64,000 nucleotides of DNA from Pedobacter zeae (GCF_014196715.1 NZ_JACIEF010000005.1:62001-126000); one strand, 5' to 3'. Positions 1 through 8,706 are shown, numbered from the stretch's first letter. Notes: a model not told the origin generated them from the letters alone. Made by a program: numbers and translations.

Positions 1-353
1 CTCGCCACCTTTTGGGGTTCGGATAAGGCAATTTTTTTGGCAATTCTACTTTGCAGGTTATCAAAGTAATTTTCGGGTACGCTAAAAGCATGTTCAGCCT
101 TAGGTATTCCCTCCAAAGCAACCCGCGTTTGTATACGCTCAGTTAAATTTTCAAAATAATTTTGAGGAACTTCAAAATTATTGCTACTGGTTTTCTGTTT
201 CAATCCATCTAAAAAGACTACAGAAAAAATGGCCTCTTCACAATCTTCAAAATACCCTTCAGGCACTGAGAAAGGATTACGTTTTCCGATTGCCCTAAGG
301 GCAGGAGTTTCGTTCATCCAGTCGTTATTTTCTATATTTTCGCTCATCACCAT
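1..353 (-). CDS. ECF-linked repeat protein, N-terminal part (cut by window edge)
   Basis: The reading frame is open from the ATG at 353 (alternative ATG at 347) to the window edge, so the C-terminus is missing. It starts 27 bases behind the stop of the sigma factor gene and is probably co-transcribed with it. The visible 117 residues contain three spaced copies of a motif F-x-V-P-x-x-Y-F-(D/E), at about residues 27-34, 61-67 and 92-98, separated by acidic, helical-looking stretches. There is no signal peptide or membrane segment in the visible part. Proteins of this layout are often found beside ECF sigma factors in Bacteroidota, so a role as anti-sigma or regulatory partner is inferred from context only. 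No catalytic motif was recognised. Confidence 0.6.
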   Translation of the reverse strand, partial: MVMSENIENNDWMNETPALRAIGKRNPFSVPEGYFEDCEEAIFSVVFLDGLKQKTSSNNFEVPQNYFENLTERIQTRVALEGIPKAEHAFSVPENYFDNLQSRIAKKIALSEPQKVA

Positions 354-380
354 TATATGATACAATTAAAGTGAAAAGGT

Positions 381-941
381 TTAATAGTCTATTTGATCAT
401 TTGTGATAAAAGCTTCAATTTTTTTTGCTGCGATATGAAATGATGCCTTTAATGCGCCTACAGAAGTTCCTAGCACTTCCGAAATCTCCTCGTATTTCAT
501 ATCGTCAAAATACTTCATATTGAATATAATCCGTTGTTTTTCAGGTAAGGTGAGGATGGCTTTTTGCAGCTTGAGCTCAAGTTTATCGCCGTTAAAATAG
601 GACGATGATACCAGGTTATCGGCGAGTTCTGATGATACTTCATCCAAAGGAGTATTATTGCGCTGCTTTTGCTTATTCAGGAACGTGATCGATTCATTAG
701 TGGCAATACGGTAGATCCATGTGTAAAGCTGAGAGTCGCTTCTAAATTTATCGAGGTTTTTCCAGACTTTAACAAATACTTCCTGCAAAAGATCATCACA
801 ATCATCGTGGTTTAAAACCAGTCTGCGGATGTGCCAGTATATTTTTTGCTGATATTTTTTTAACAACAGGTTAAAGGCTTCATTACGCGTACGCTCTACA
901 GCAAACAGTGCCAGGATTTCTGAATCTTCAACTTGTTTCAT
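381..941 (-). CDS. RNA polymerase ECF-type sigma-70 factor
   Basis: This 186-residue protein has the two-domain layout of ECF sigma factors. Region 2 is seen at about residues 20-90, with an acidic D-D-L-L-Q-E-V-F helix near 50 (core polymerase and -10 contacts) and the Y-T-W-I-Y-R-I-A-T-N-E segment near 73-84. Region 4 is at about 130-180, with L-P-E-K-Q-R followed by Y-E-E-I-S-E-V-L-G and a helix-turn-helix. An upstream in-frame ATG at 992 would add 17 residues, but those codons are made of the intergenic repeat at 951-1024, so the ATG at 941 (MKQVEDSE) is preferred. The gene downstream probably encodes its regulatory partner. The regulon cannot be read from the sequence. Confidence 0.9.
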   Translation of the reverse strand: MKQVEDSEILALFAVERTRNEAFNLLLKKYQQKIYWHIRRLVLNHDDCDDLLQEVFVKVWKNLDKFRSDSQLYTWIYRIATNESITFLNKQKQRNNTPLDEVSSELADNLVSSSYFNGDKLELKLQKAILTLPEKQRIIFNMKYFDDMKYEEISEVLGTSVGALKASFHIAAKKIEAFITNDQIDY

Positions 942-950
942 GCTATCTCT

Positions 951-1024
951 AGATTTGAGATGTGAGAATTGAGATATGAGATTCGACTTCATGCCCCGAA
1001 TCTCATATCTAATCGCTCAAATCT
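951..1024. repeat. Intergenic word repeat (GAGATnTGAG type) with inverted pair
   Basis: The gap between the sigma factor and the transketolase subunit is built from degenerate copies of GAGATATGAG and its complement. A perfect 14-base inverted repeat lies at 972-985 and 997-1010 with an 11-base loop. It has no T-run typical of a terminator. The same words recur at 2037-2077, 41764-41806 and 61307-61360. Confidence 0.7.
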
Positions 1025-1979
1025 ATTTTTTTCTGCCGATTACTTTTTGTGCAGCCTCAACAATGTTTACAGCATCCAAGCCATATTTAGACATCAATTG
1101 ATCTGGTGTTCCGCTTTCGCCAAAAGTATCGTTAGTTGCTACAAATTCTTGTGGAGTTGGCAGTTCGGTAGTGAGTAAACGTGCTACACTTTCACCTAAA
1201 CCACCAAATTTATTGTGCTCTTCGCAAGTTACTACACAACCGGTTTTCTTAACCGATTTTAAGATTGCCTCCTCATCCAAAGGTTTAATCGTATGGATAT
1301 TGATAATTTCAGCATCAATGCCCAATTCGGCTAATTTTTCGCCGGCTTCAATTGCTTTCCAAACCATGTGACCTGTAGCGATAATGGTTACATCCGTACC
1401 TTCGTTAACCATCCAGGCTTTTCCAATCTCGAATTTTTGGTCCGGATCGGTAAATACAGGAATTACAGGGCGGCCGAAACGTAAATACACCGGACCTTCG
1501 TATTCAGCAATGGCAATGGTTGCTGCTTTGGTCTGGTTGTAATCGCAAGGATTAATCACCACCATTCCTGGCAACATTTTCATTAAGCCGATATCTTCTA
1601 AGATTTGGTGTGTTGCACCGTCTTCGCCAAGGGTTAAACCCGCGTGAGATGCGCAAATTTTAACATTTTTATTGGAATAAGCCACTGATTGACGGATCTG
1701 GTCGTAAACACGGCCTGTAGAAAAGTTGGCAAAGGTACCGGTGAAAGGAATTTTACCACCGATAGTCATACCTGCTGCAATACCAATCATATTGGCTTCT
1801 GCGATACCAACCTGTGTAAAACGCTCAGGAAAATCCTTTATAAAGGCGTCCATTTTAAGCGATCCAACTAAATCGGCACACAAGGCAACCACATTTTCGT
1901 TTCTCTTTCCGGCTTCATGTAAGCCAGCTCCAAAACCCGAACGTGTATCTTTTTTTTCTGTATATGTATATTTTTTCAC
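1023..1979 (-). CDS. Transketolase, C-terminal subunit
   Basis: This 318-residue protein is the pyrimidine-binding and C-terminal half of a split transketolase, which moves two-carbon ketol units between sugar phosphates in the non-oxidative pentose phosphate pathway. The motif G-I-A-E-A-N-M near residue 58 carries the glutamate that activates thiamine diphosphate, and the C-terminal transketolase domain follows from about residue 185 to the end. The start is a GTG at 1979 (MKKYTYTEK); no better ATG exists upstream. The partner subunit lies 95 bases upstream on the same strand, and the gap holds a word repeat. Split transketolases with N- and C-halves as neighbours are common in Bacteroidota and archaea. 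The alternative, a 1-deoxyxylulose-5-phosphate synthase fragment, is unlikely because both halves match transketolase length. Confidence 0.93.
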   Translation of the reverse strand: MKKYTYTEKKDTRSGFGAGLHEAGKRNENVVALCADLVGSLKMDAFIKDFPERFTQVGIAEANMIGIAAGMTIGGKIPFTGTFANFSTGRVYDQIRQSVAYSNKNVKICASHAGLTLGEDGATHQILEDIGLMKMLPGMVVINPCDYNQTKAATIAIAEYEGPVYLRFGRPVIPVFTDPDQKFEIGKAWMVNEGTDVTIIATGHMVWKAIEAGEKLAELGIDAEIINIHTIKPLDEEAILKSVKKTGCVVTCEEHNKFGGLGESVARLLTTELPTPQEFVATNDTFGESGTPDQLMSKYGLDAVNIVEAAQKVIGRKK

Positions 1980-2036
1980 GTTTTTATATTTTTAATTAGC
2001 TGCGTTCAAGCTTGCTTCGCAGGTTTTCATTGTTTT

Positions 2037-2077
2037 TTAGATATTAGATATGAGACTCACATCTCTAATCTAATTTA
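2037..2077. repeat. Intergenic word repeat (TTAGATATGAGA type), imperfect inverted
   Basis: The gap between the two transketolase subunit genes holds TTAGATATTAGATATGAGA followed by its approximate complement CTCACATCTCTAATCTAA, so the two arms can pair. It reaches the stop codon of the N-terminal subunit. It belongs to the same word family as 951-1024. Confidence 0.65.
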
Positions 2078-2920
2078 GTAATCCCCTAAAGTTTCTGGTA
2101 ATTGTGCTAAGGCTGCAGCCAATTGTTCATCGTTAGGTGCTGTACCGTGCCATTTATGCGTACCCATCATATAATCTACACCAGCACCCATTTGTGTGCT
2201 CATCAGATTTAAGATTGGTTTACCTTTTCCTGTTAAAGTTTTAGCATAATGTAAACCTTCTACAATTGCCTGCATATCGTTACCATCGGTATTGATTACG
2301 TGCCATCCGAAAGCTTCAAATTTTGCCTGTAAATCATCCAAAGCTAAAACTTTGCTGGTAGGACCATCGATCTGCTGCCCGTTGTAATCAACTGTGGCAA
2401 TTAAGTGATCGACCTTATTAAATGGTGCAAACATGGCTGCTTCCCAGTTTTGGCCTTCCTGCAATTCTCCATCCCCCATTAAGACAAACACATAAGATTT
2501 ATCGCCGTTTAATTTTTTAGCAAGTGCGGCTCCGATAGCAACCGATAAGCCCTGACCTAAAGAACCTGATGCAATACGGACACCCGGTAAGTGTTCGTGG
2601 GTTGTAGGGTGTCCCTGCAATCTTGAATCCAATTTACGGAAAGTGGCCAATTCACTTTTATCGAAATAACCGGCATGAGCAAGTGTACTGTACCATACCG
2701 GAGAAATGTGTCCATTCGAAAGGAAGAATAAATCTTCGCCAGCACCTTCCATGGTGAAGTCTGTTTTGTGATTCATTACTTCAAAATATAAAGCAGTAAA
2801 AAAATCTGTACAGCCAAGCGAAGCGCCCGGGTGACCGGATTGACATCCGTGAACCATTCTTACGATATCTCTTCTGATTTGAGAGGCAATATCTTCTAGC
2901 TCTTTAATTGTATGTTTCAT
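2075..2920 (-). CDS. Transketolase, N-terminal subunit
   Basis: This 281-residue protein is the thiamine-diphosphate (pyrophosphate-binding) half of a split transketolase. Seen in the sequence: a G-H-P-G-A-S-L-G segment near residue 30 containing the conserved His, a G-S-L-G-Q-G-L-S segment near 117, and the TPP motif G-D-G-E-L-Q-E-G-Q-N-W-E near 149 with the Asp and Asn that bind magnesium. It ends before the pyrimidine-binding domain, which is encoded by the next gene downstream (1023-1979). The two products should form the cytosolic enzyme that feeds ribose 5-phosphate and erythrose 4-phosphate pathways. A TAnnTTTG element at 2947-2954 lies 26 bases upstream of the ATG. Nothing appears broken. 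Confidence 0.94.
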   Translation of the reverse strand: MKHTIKELEDIASQIRRDIVRMVHGCQSGHPGASLGCTDFFTALYFEVMNHKTDFTMEGAGEDLFFLSNGHISPVWYSTLAHAGYFDKSELATFRKLDSRLQGHPTTHEHLPGVRIASGSLGQGLSVAIGAALAKKLNGDKSYVFVLMGDGELQEGQNWEAAMFAPFNKVDHLIATVDYNGQQIDGPTSKVLALDDLQAKFEAFGWHVINTDGNDMQAIVEGLHYAKTLTGKGKPILNLMSTQMGAGVDYMMGTHKWHGTAPNDEQLAAALAQLPETLGDY

Positions 2921-2946
2921 TAAAATAAGAGGTTGTTGTTATATAA

Positions 2947-2954
2947 CAAAGGTA
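2947..2954 (-). promoter_or_regulatory. Candidate -7 promoter element for split transketolase
   Basis: The minus strand reads TACCTTTG here, a match to the Bacteroidota -7 consensus TAnnTTTG, 26 bases before the transketolase N-subunit ATG. No clear TTG -33 element is seen. Confidence 0.55.
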
Positions 2955-2977
2955 ATATTTTACCTGCTATATCATAA

Positions 2978-3442
2978 TTAGTTATTGATTAAATTGAGTA
3001 CTTGTTGTGTTGGGTTTTTGGTATCAACTTTTTTGATGATGTGGATAATTTTTCCTTCACCGTCAATAATGAAAGTGGTACGAACCGTACCCATGTATTT
3101 TTTGCCGTACATATTTTTTTCTCCCCAAACACCGTAGTCGTTAACAATTTTCTGGTCGGTATCGGCCAATAGTGTAAAAGGTAAATTATGTTTGGTTATA
3201 AATTTCTGATGCGATTTTTCGTCATCAACACTAACACCTAAAACGATAATGCCTTTAGCCAGTAAACCTTGGTAGTTATCCCTGAAATCGCAAGCCTCGG
3301 CTGTACAACCCGGGGTATCGTCTTTTGGATAAAAGTAAAGCACAACTGTTTTTCCTTTATAGTCGCTTAACGACACTTCATTGCCGTTTTGATCTTTCGA
3401 TGTGATTGCCGGTGCCTGATCGCCTTCTTTTAACGTTGCCAT
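2978..3442 (-). CDS. bcp: Thioredoxin-dependent thiol peroxidase (Bcp/PrxQ family)
   Basis: This 154-residue cytosolic peroxiredoxin reduces hydrogen peroxide and organic peroxides using thioredoxin. The active-site segment T-P-G-C-T-A-E-A-C gives a peroxidatic Cys46 and a resolving Cys51 five residues later, the arrangement of the Bcp/PrxQ class. The conserved Arg of the peroxiredoxin active site is visible in the T-V-R-T-T-F-I-I segment near residue 120. Length is normal for the family. It lies upstream of the split transketolase genes with its own gap of 57 bases, in which a promoter for the next genes is seen, so it is probably separately transcribed. Confidence 0.95.
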   Translation of the reverse strand: MATLKEGDQAPAITSKDQNGNEVSLSDYKGKTVVLYFYPKDDTPGCTAEACDFRDNYQGLLAKGIIVLGVSVDDEKSHQKFITKHNLPFTLLADTDQKIVNDYGVWGEKNMYGKKYMGTVRTTFIIDGEGKIIHIIKKVDTKNPTQQVLNLINN

Positions 3443-3592
3443 ATCTGTATGATTGAATTTTGAATAGTTTAATAATAGAAATTAAAACAGTTTACTATAA
3501 TATACGGTTTAAGATAATCTTAAAGATGACATTTCTGCGTATTAACATAAATTAATCCAACTGATCATGCACCTTATCTGAAAAACTTAATC

Positions 3593-5326
3593 CTACCTGG
3601 AGAAATTCACGGTATAGTTCCGTGTATTTTCCTTCATATCCACAACAGTCAGTTCCAAAGTATGCCTGCCCGCCGCCGTTCTTTCGTCGAAACTGTGCCA
3701 AAGTGTTGCAGTTTTGGCATCAAACTCCATTAAGGCCCACTTCCCATCAATATAACCGTTAAAACTTTTAATGCCTGATAAATTATCACTGATCTTAAAA
3801 AAGATTTTGGACAAGCCTGACATATTCTTGCCCTCAGAAATATTTACAGGAAAGATTCTCGGCGCAATGGTATCAACGGCTATATAAAAACTACCGAAAT
3901 TTTTTGGAGTAGCTTTTACATAGCCATTATCGAAACTACCTCCTTGCGATGAGCCGTTTAAATTGACGATCAATGCCTTGCCCCGCAGGTTTTCGGGAAG
4001 GTTATCACCTTTAATCCAAAGATCGAAACCAATATGCAGCGGCACGTAGCGGTTGTGGATCTGGTGTACCGCCGACCAGGCATTACCAGCTGGCCTTGGT
4101 AGTTTTTTATAGGTGAAATTTAAATCGTTATATAAAGTGCCCTTTGGCAGAATCACTTTTACCTCTTCGGCATTAAATTCGTTTACCTTATTGTATGGGT
4201 AAATTATTCCGGCAGCAACCGTTGGGGCTGCAATTGGTGCTGAACCTGCATGTACAGTAAAAGGCAGCAAAGAAGAGTTTCCTTTCGAATCGGTAATGAT
4301 ATAGCGTAGCTGATGCTGTGCACCATCGTTGAAGTTGATGCGGCCGTTATTTACCAGATTGCTGTAAATCTTCAATGGATTGCCCGGATCAACAAAACTT
4401 TTCTGAATACTTCTTTTTGTATTTAAATAAGTTGGGTAATCAATGTGCGAATTGATAGCCTTACTGTCTTCAAATGCAAAACGCTCCAAAGCTGAAGTAT
4501 ATACCATTTTGCCATCAAGTTCTAATTGAATGGAATATACACCGTTTGTGCCCGATAAACCATTGTGCCTATCGGTTACTACAATACCAAAACCCACTTC
4601 GCCGGTTAAACTTATCGGGGCAGTAGCTTTATAACTGCCATTTGCACCGCTAATCGTTATGGCCTGTTTCGGCGTAGATTCGTTAAAAGTTTTGCCATTT
4701 AGGCGGTAAACATATAAACCATGGATCACAGGAGGAATGTTGTCAGGAATTACAATTCCAAAAAACTGTGGATTGATGGTTTCTTCTGTTTTGGTATCCC
4801 TGATCTCGAAATGCAAATGCGGCCCGCCTGAGCTGCCACGGTTACCAGACCAGGCAATAATTTCACCCTTATGTACGGGGATCAGGGAAGCATCAGGAAA
4901 TTCGTCGATCTCGAAAGTTTTCTTTTCGTATTCGAGGTTTTTAACAATGGTTGCGATCTTTGGTGCAAAACGTTGCAAATGACCATACACCGTAGTAAAG
5001 CCATTTGCATGATTAATGTATAATGCCTGTCCAAAACCACTGTTCTGAACCCTTAGCCTCGATATATATCCATCTGCCACCGCATAAACAGGATAACCTT
5101 CTCGCTGATTGGTTCTGAAATCAATTCCTGAATGAAAGTGGTTGCTCCGGATTTCGCCGAAAGAGCCTGCAAGCGCAGGTGGACTAATGTCTAAAGGCTG
5201 TCTGAAATCTGTTATCGGGTACTTATTGGTACTGAAAATCTGTTGCGCCTGTACAAAAGTGATCATGCATAGCAGGCAGATTGAAAAGGAAAATTTTAAC
5301 TTGTACCGGATTGGGTTTTTAATCAT
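3593..5326 (-). CDS. M23 family metallopeptidase with C-terminal beta domains
   Basis: This 577-residue secreted protein has an N-terminal signal peptide ending near Ala-Gln at residues 27-28, followed by a LytM/M23 zinc peptidase domain at about 55-185. The zinc and catalytic motifs are H65-x-x-x-D69, a Y-G-H near 114-116 and H170-L-H172. The remaining 390 residues are beta-rich with Ig-like character, ending in a segment typical of a fibronectin-like fold. The family cleaves peptidoglycan cross-links or stem peptides, or acts as an adaptor when inactive; here all zinc ligands are present. The FAA-hydrolase gene ends 3 bases before its ATG, so the two are co-transcribed. The substrate is not evident. 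Confidence 0.85.
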   Translation of the reverse strand: MIKNPIRYKLKFSFSICLLCMITFVQAQQIFSTNKYPITDFRQPLDISPPALAGSFGEIRSNHFHSGIDFRTNQREGYPVYAVADGYISRLRVQNSGFGQALYINHANGFTTVYGHLQRFAPKIATIVKNLEYEKKTFEIDEFPDASLIPVHKGEIIAWSGNRGSSGGPHLHFEIRDTKTEETINPQFFGIVIPDNIPPVIHGLYVYRLNGKTFNESTPKQAITISGANGSYKATAPISLTGEVGFGIVVTDRHNGLSGTNGVYSIQLELDGKMVYTSALERFAFEDSKAINSHIDYPTYLNTKRSIQKSFVDPGNPLKIYSNLVNNGRINFNDGAQHQLRYIITDSKGNSSLLPFTVHAGSAPIAAPTVAAGIIYPYNKVNEFNAEEVKVILPKGTLYNDLNFTYKKLPRPAGNAWSAVHQIHNRYVPLHIGFDLWIKGDNLPENLRGKALIVNLNGSSQGGSFDNGYVKATPKNFGSFYIAVDTIAPRIFPVNISEGKNMSGLSKIFFKISDNLSGIKSFNGYIDGKWALMEFDAKTATLWHSFDERTAAGRHTLELTVVDMKENTRNYTVNFSR

Positions 5327-5329
5327 TCG

Positions 5330-5941
5330 TTACTTCACATCAAAATTTAAAAGTTGCTTTCCTTCCAGCCAGGCTTCGATTTTATCGCCCTTATTTATTT
5401 TCCCAACACCCTGAGGGGTTCCGGTAAAAATTAAATCGCCTTTTTTTAAGGTGATGTATTGAGAAACAAAGCTGATTATCTTCTCGAACGGGAATAACAA
5501 ATCTTTAGTATGGCCAACCTGGCGGCTTTCTCCGTTTATCTTTAATTCAAAATTTATATCATAAAGATCTTCAAAATCACTTTTCGGCAAGAAAATGCTA
5601 ATGGGCGCTGAATGATCAAAAGCTTTGGCAAGCTCCCAGGGGAGCCCTTTTTCTTTATGCCTGCTCTGGATATCACGTGCGGTAAAATCAATGCCTAAAC
5701 CCACTTCATCGTAATAGTTTGATGCGAATTTTTCGGCAATGTGTTTGCCTTCTTTGCAAACTTTTAAAACAATTTCTAATTCGTAGTGAACATCGTCAGA
5801 AAAATCGGGGAGGTAAAAAGGCTTATTATCTTTTAAAACGGCCGTATCCGGTTTCAGAAAAATTACAGGTGTTGTAGGAACAGGATTGTTCAGTTCTTTT
5901 GCATGTTCGGCATAATTTCGGCCAATGGCGATGATTTTCAT
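5330..5941 (-). CDS. Fumarylacetoacetate hydrolase family protein
   Basis: This 203-residue protein is a single FAH domain. The metal ligands of the family are visible as E54-L-E56 and D85 in G-I-D-F-T-A-R-D, and the glycine-rich T-G-T-P-Q-G-V-G segment near residue 176 closes the site. Members cleave C-C bonds in acylpyruvates or decarboxylate oxaloacetate; the short YcgM/FAHD1-like form seen here is usually an acylpyruvase or oxaloacetate decarboxylase. I start at the ATG at 5941 (MKIIAIGRNY), the usual start for the family, rather than an upstream codon that adds 17 hydrophobic residues. It is coupled to the M23 peptidase gene 3 bases downstream. The true substrate is unknown. Confidence 0.87.
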   Translation of the reverse strand: MKIIAIGRNYAEHAKELNNPVPTTPVIFLKPDTAVLKDNKPFYLPDFSDDVHYELEIVLKVCKEGKHIAEKFASNYYDEVGLGIDFTARDIQSRHKEKGLPWELAKAFDHSAPISIFLPKSDFEDLYDINFELKINGESRQVGHTKDLLFPFEKIISFVSQYITLKKGDLIFTGTPQGVGKINKGDKIEAWLEGKQLLNFDVK

Positions 5942-6016
5942 TCTTAAGAATATGAAAGATGATAAAATAGACGGGTATTTAATCCCCGTCAATCAAAAAT
6001 ATAAAAGAAAATGGGG

Positions 6017-6547
6017 TTATAAAACTGAGATTCGCTTTACCTGGCTTTCTGACCCTGCAATAACCCTTAAAAAGTAAATACCAGGATTTATCCTGCTCGG
6101 AATAACGAAGCTTTTCGTCTGTTCGCCCGCGTTTAAACGTTCGTTTGCCAGTGTTGCTACCTCATTACCCAATAAATCGATGATTTTGATGGTTGTTTGG
6201 GTACCATCTTTCCCGATGGATAAGATCATGTTTAATTGATCTTCAACCGGGTTAGGATATATTTTTACGATAGTCAGCAATTTGTCTTTGGCTGCCGGAA
6301 TTGTATTTTTTGGAGTGGTGGAGTATGTATTAAACATTCCTGAACCGCCGATCCACGTATAAAGTGGTTTATAAGGCGTAATGTTTGCTTTAATTTCAGG
6401 TATTCTGTTTACTTTTTTGGTTCTGTTTTTTAAGCTAATGTGAATGCTGTCAGCTTGTTGCGCCCAAGAATTTACGCCGCAAAGGAACACAATGCACAAT
6501 GTGCATATGAGTTTGGTGAGGAACGTTATCTTAGCGTAGAGTTTCAT
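6017..6547 (-). CDS. T9SS type A sorting domain-containing protein, small
   Basis: The 176-residue protein has an N-terminal signal peptide (hydrophobic segment at about 9-30, cleavage near Ser-Trp-Ala-Gln) and a C-terminal domain of about 75 residues beginning K-I-Y-P-N-P-V-E-D and ending with a G-x-Y-F-L-R-V and K-R-I-S-V-L strand. That C-terminal domain is the type A signal for export through the outer membrane by the type IX secretion system, after which it is usually removed. The middle 60 residues have no recognised domain, so the cargo is very small. The ATG at 6547 is chosen; a TAnnTTTG promoter lies 13 bases upstream. PorT at 17478 shows that this organism has T9SS parts. Confidence 0.85.
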   Translation of the reverse strand: MKLYAKITFLTKLICTLCIVFLCGVNSWAQQADSIHISLKNRTKKVNRIPEIKANITPYKPLYTWIGGSGMFNTYSTTPKNTIPAAKDKLLTIVKIYPNPVEDQLNMILSIGKDGTQTTIKIIDLLGNEVATLANERLNAGEQTKSFVIPSRINPGIYFLRVIAGSESQVKRISVL

Positions 6548-6560
6548 CAAATTGGTATAA

Positions 6561-6568
6561 CAAATGTA
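6561..6568 (-). promoter_or_regulatory. Candidate -7 promoter element for T9SS cargo gene
   Basis: The minus strand reads TACATTTG, matching TAnnTTTG, 13 bases upstream of the ATG at 6547. This would give a very short 5-prime leader. Confidence 0.5.
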
Positions 6569-6674
6569 TTAATTTAAAACAAAGAAATTAAACATTTTGT
6601 TTAAAAGCCATAATTTAACACAATTTAACAATAATATTTAAATTTCATAGTGTTAAAAATACACAATAATTTGG

Positions 6675-6705
6675 TTGTTAAATTGTTATAGTTAGTTTAC
6701 TTTTG
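6675..6705 (+). promoter_or_regulatory. Promoter of kup
   Basis: TTG at 6675-6677 and TACTTTTG at 6698-6705 are separated by 20 bases, a good match to the Bacteroidota TTG / TAnnTTTG promoter. The GTG start of kup follows 21 bases later. Confidence 0.6.
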
Positions 6706-6726
6706 CCGCACTAAAATATCAACGAA

Positions 6727-8706
6727 GTGTCAAATCATAAAAATGTCAACGCGTTAACCGCCGGCGGTGTTCTAATTAGTTTAGGGATTGTGTTCGGTGA
6801 CATTGGTACATCGCCTTTATATACACTTAACGCAATTTTCACCAGCATTCTGGGCGTAAAGGACGGGATTGTTGGAAATCCGGGATCAATAACAACCGAT
6901 GTTGTCCTGGGTGTTCTTTCCTGCATCATCTGGACACTTACCTTGCAAACAACCATTAAATATGTCATCATCACGCTAAGAGCAGATAATAAAGGTGAGG
7001 GTGGAATTTTCTCGTTGTTTTCTCTCGTAAGAAAAAAGGCAAAATGGTTAATTGTACCAGCAGTTGTTGGGGGCTGTGCATTGCTTGCCGATGGTGTAAT
7101 TACACCCAGCATTACCGTAACATCGGCTATAGAAGGATTAACCAGCAGGTTCGATATCCCCGTAGTTCCGGTAGTAATTGCAATTTTAACAGTGCTTTTC
7201 GTTATCCAGCAGTTTGGAACCAATTTGGTCGGGAAATTATTCGGCCCCGTAATGTTCGTCTGGTTTACAGTTTTGGGGGTTGCCGGTCTGTTATTTATCG
7301 TTAAAGACTTTAGTATTTTAAAAGCCCTTAATCCATATTATGCAGTACATTTATTAGCTACCAATAGTAAGGCCTTTATTATCTTGGGTGGGGTGTTTCT
7401 TTGTACCACCGGGGCAGAGGCGCTTTATTCTGATCTAGGACATTGTGGACGGAATAATATCCGTATCAGCTGGATTTTTGTGAAAATAACCCTGATATTA
7501 AATTACTTGGGGCAAGGAGTTTGGATTTTGCAGAACGAAAGCACTTTTATTCCGAGTTCTAAAGTGAATCCTTTCTTTCAGATCATTTCTAGCCATTTCC
7601 AGGTGCCGATGGTTATTTTAGCTACCATGGCAGCGGTTATTGCAAGCCAGGCATTAATAAGTGGTTCTTTTACCTTAATATCAGAAGCCGTTCGTTTAAA
7701 TCTTTGGCCAAAAATCAAAATTGTATATCCATCGGTTCAAAAAGGTCAGCTGTATGTGCCATCCATTAACTGGATGCTTTGGGTAGGCTGTTGCAGCATA
7801 GTGTTTTTCTGGGAAGAGTCTTCTAAAATGGATGCCGCGTATGGCCTTTCCATCACAATTGCGATGTTAATGACTACGATTTTGGTAAGTGTTTATTTAA
7901 AGAGTAAGCGTTTCCCGAAATACCTTATTGCCATTTTTATTTCCGTGTATGTAATTATTGAAGGTACATTCCTTTTCAGTAACCTGCACAAGTTTTCTGA
8001 TGGAGGCTGGTTAACGGTACTTATTGGTTCGGCACTGTTTACCGTGATGTGGAGCTGGTTTGTTGCCCGTAAAATCAAAAACAGGTTTGTTAAGTACGTG
8101 GAAATTGAAGATTATTACGAGATTTTAAGCGAATTGAGTAATGATGAATCTGTTCCGAAATATTCTTCTCAATTGGTGTATTTAACCAGCGCAAATTTTA
8201 AGACAGAAATTGAATCGAAAATTATTTATTCGATTATACAAAAAGAACCCAAACGGGCAGATGTATACTGGTTAGTGCACGTTGATGTGATGGATGAGCC
8301 ATATACCTTGGATTACAAGGTCGAATTCTTAATTCCGGGTAAACTCATCAGGATCGATTTCAGGTTAGGTTTCAGGGTTGAGCAGCGTGTTAACCTGCTT
8401 TACCGTAAAGTAGTAGAGGAGTTGGTTAAAAATGGTGAAATCGATATTACAAGTCAATATACTTCGTTAAACAAGCATAAAATTGCCGGCGATTTCAGGT
8501 TTGTACTTTTAGAAAAACACTTATCTAAATTTGCCAAACTGAGTTTCTATGAACGGACGATTATGGATTATTATTTTATCCTGAAGCGGTTAAGTTTATC
8601 AGAAGAGCGCAGTTTTGGCTTAGATAGCAGTTATGTAGACGTAGAGAAAGTACCGCTTATTTTTGTGACGCCGGATGATATTGAACTGAACAGATTACCG
8701 GTTTAA
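6727..8706 (+). CDS. kup: Kup-family potassium uptake transporter
   Basis: This 659-residue inner-membrane protein is a K+/H+ symporter of the KUP/HAK/KT family. The N-terminal G-G-V-L-I-S-L-G-I-V-F-G-D-I-G-T-S-P-L-Y region is the family signature in TM1, and about 12 membrane segments extend to residue 450. A soluble C-terminal domain of about 200 residues follows, with the expected mixed alpha/beta character. The start is a GTG at 6727, preceded by a well-formed promoter. A 50-codon membrane protein gene starts 3 bases after the stop, so both are likely in one transcript, closed by the terminator at 8866-8900. Length is normal for the family. Confidence 0.96.
   Translation: MSNHKNVNALTAGGVLISLGIVFGDIGTSPLYTLNAIFTSILGVKDGIVGNPGSITTDVVLGVLSCIIWTLTLQTTIKYVIITLRADNKGEGGIFSLFSLVRKKAKWLIVPAVVGGCALLADGVITPSITVTSAIEGLTSRFDIPVVPVVIAILTVLFVIQQFGTNLVGKLFGPVMFVWFTVLGVAGLLFIVKDFSILKALNPYYAVHLLATNSKAFIILGGVFLCTTGAEALYSDLGHCGRNNIRISWIFVKITLILNYLGQGVWILQNESTFIPSSKVNPFFQIISSHFQVPMVILATMAAVIASQALISGSFTLISEAVRLNLWPKIKIVYPSVQKGQLYVPSINWMLWVGCCSIVFFWEESSKMDAAYGLSITIAMLMTTILVSVYLKSKRFPKYLIAIFISVYVIIEGTFLFSNLHKFSDGGWLTVLIGSALFTVMWSWFVARKIKNRFVKYVEIEDYYEILSELSNDESVPKYSSQLVYLTSANFKTEIESKIIYSIIQKEPKRADVYWLVHVDVMDEPYTLDYKVEFLIPGKLIRIDFRLGFRVEQRVNLLYRKVVEELVKNGEIDITSQYTSLNKHKIAGDFRFVLLEKHLSKFAKLSFYERTIMDYYFILKRLSLSEERSFGLDSSYVDVEKVPLIFVTPDDIELNRLPV

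Noticed and set aside
969-1178. Plus-strand frame of 69 codons across the word repeat and the transketolase C-subunit end
   Set aside because: It is antisense to a well-supported gene and its first part is repeat sequence.
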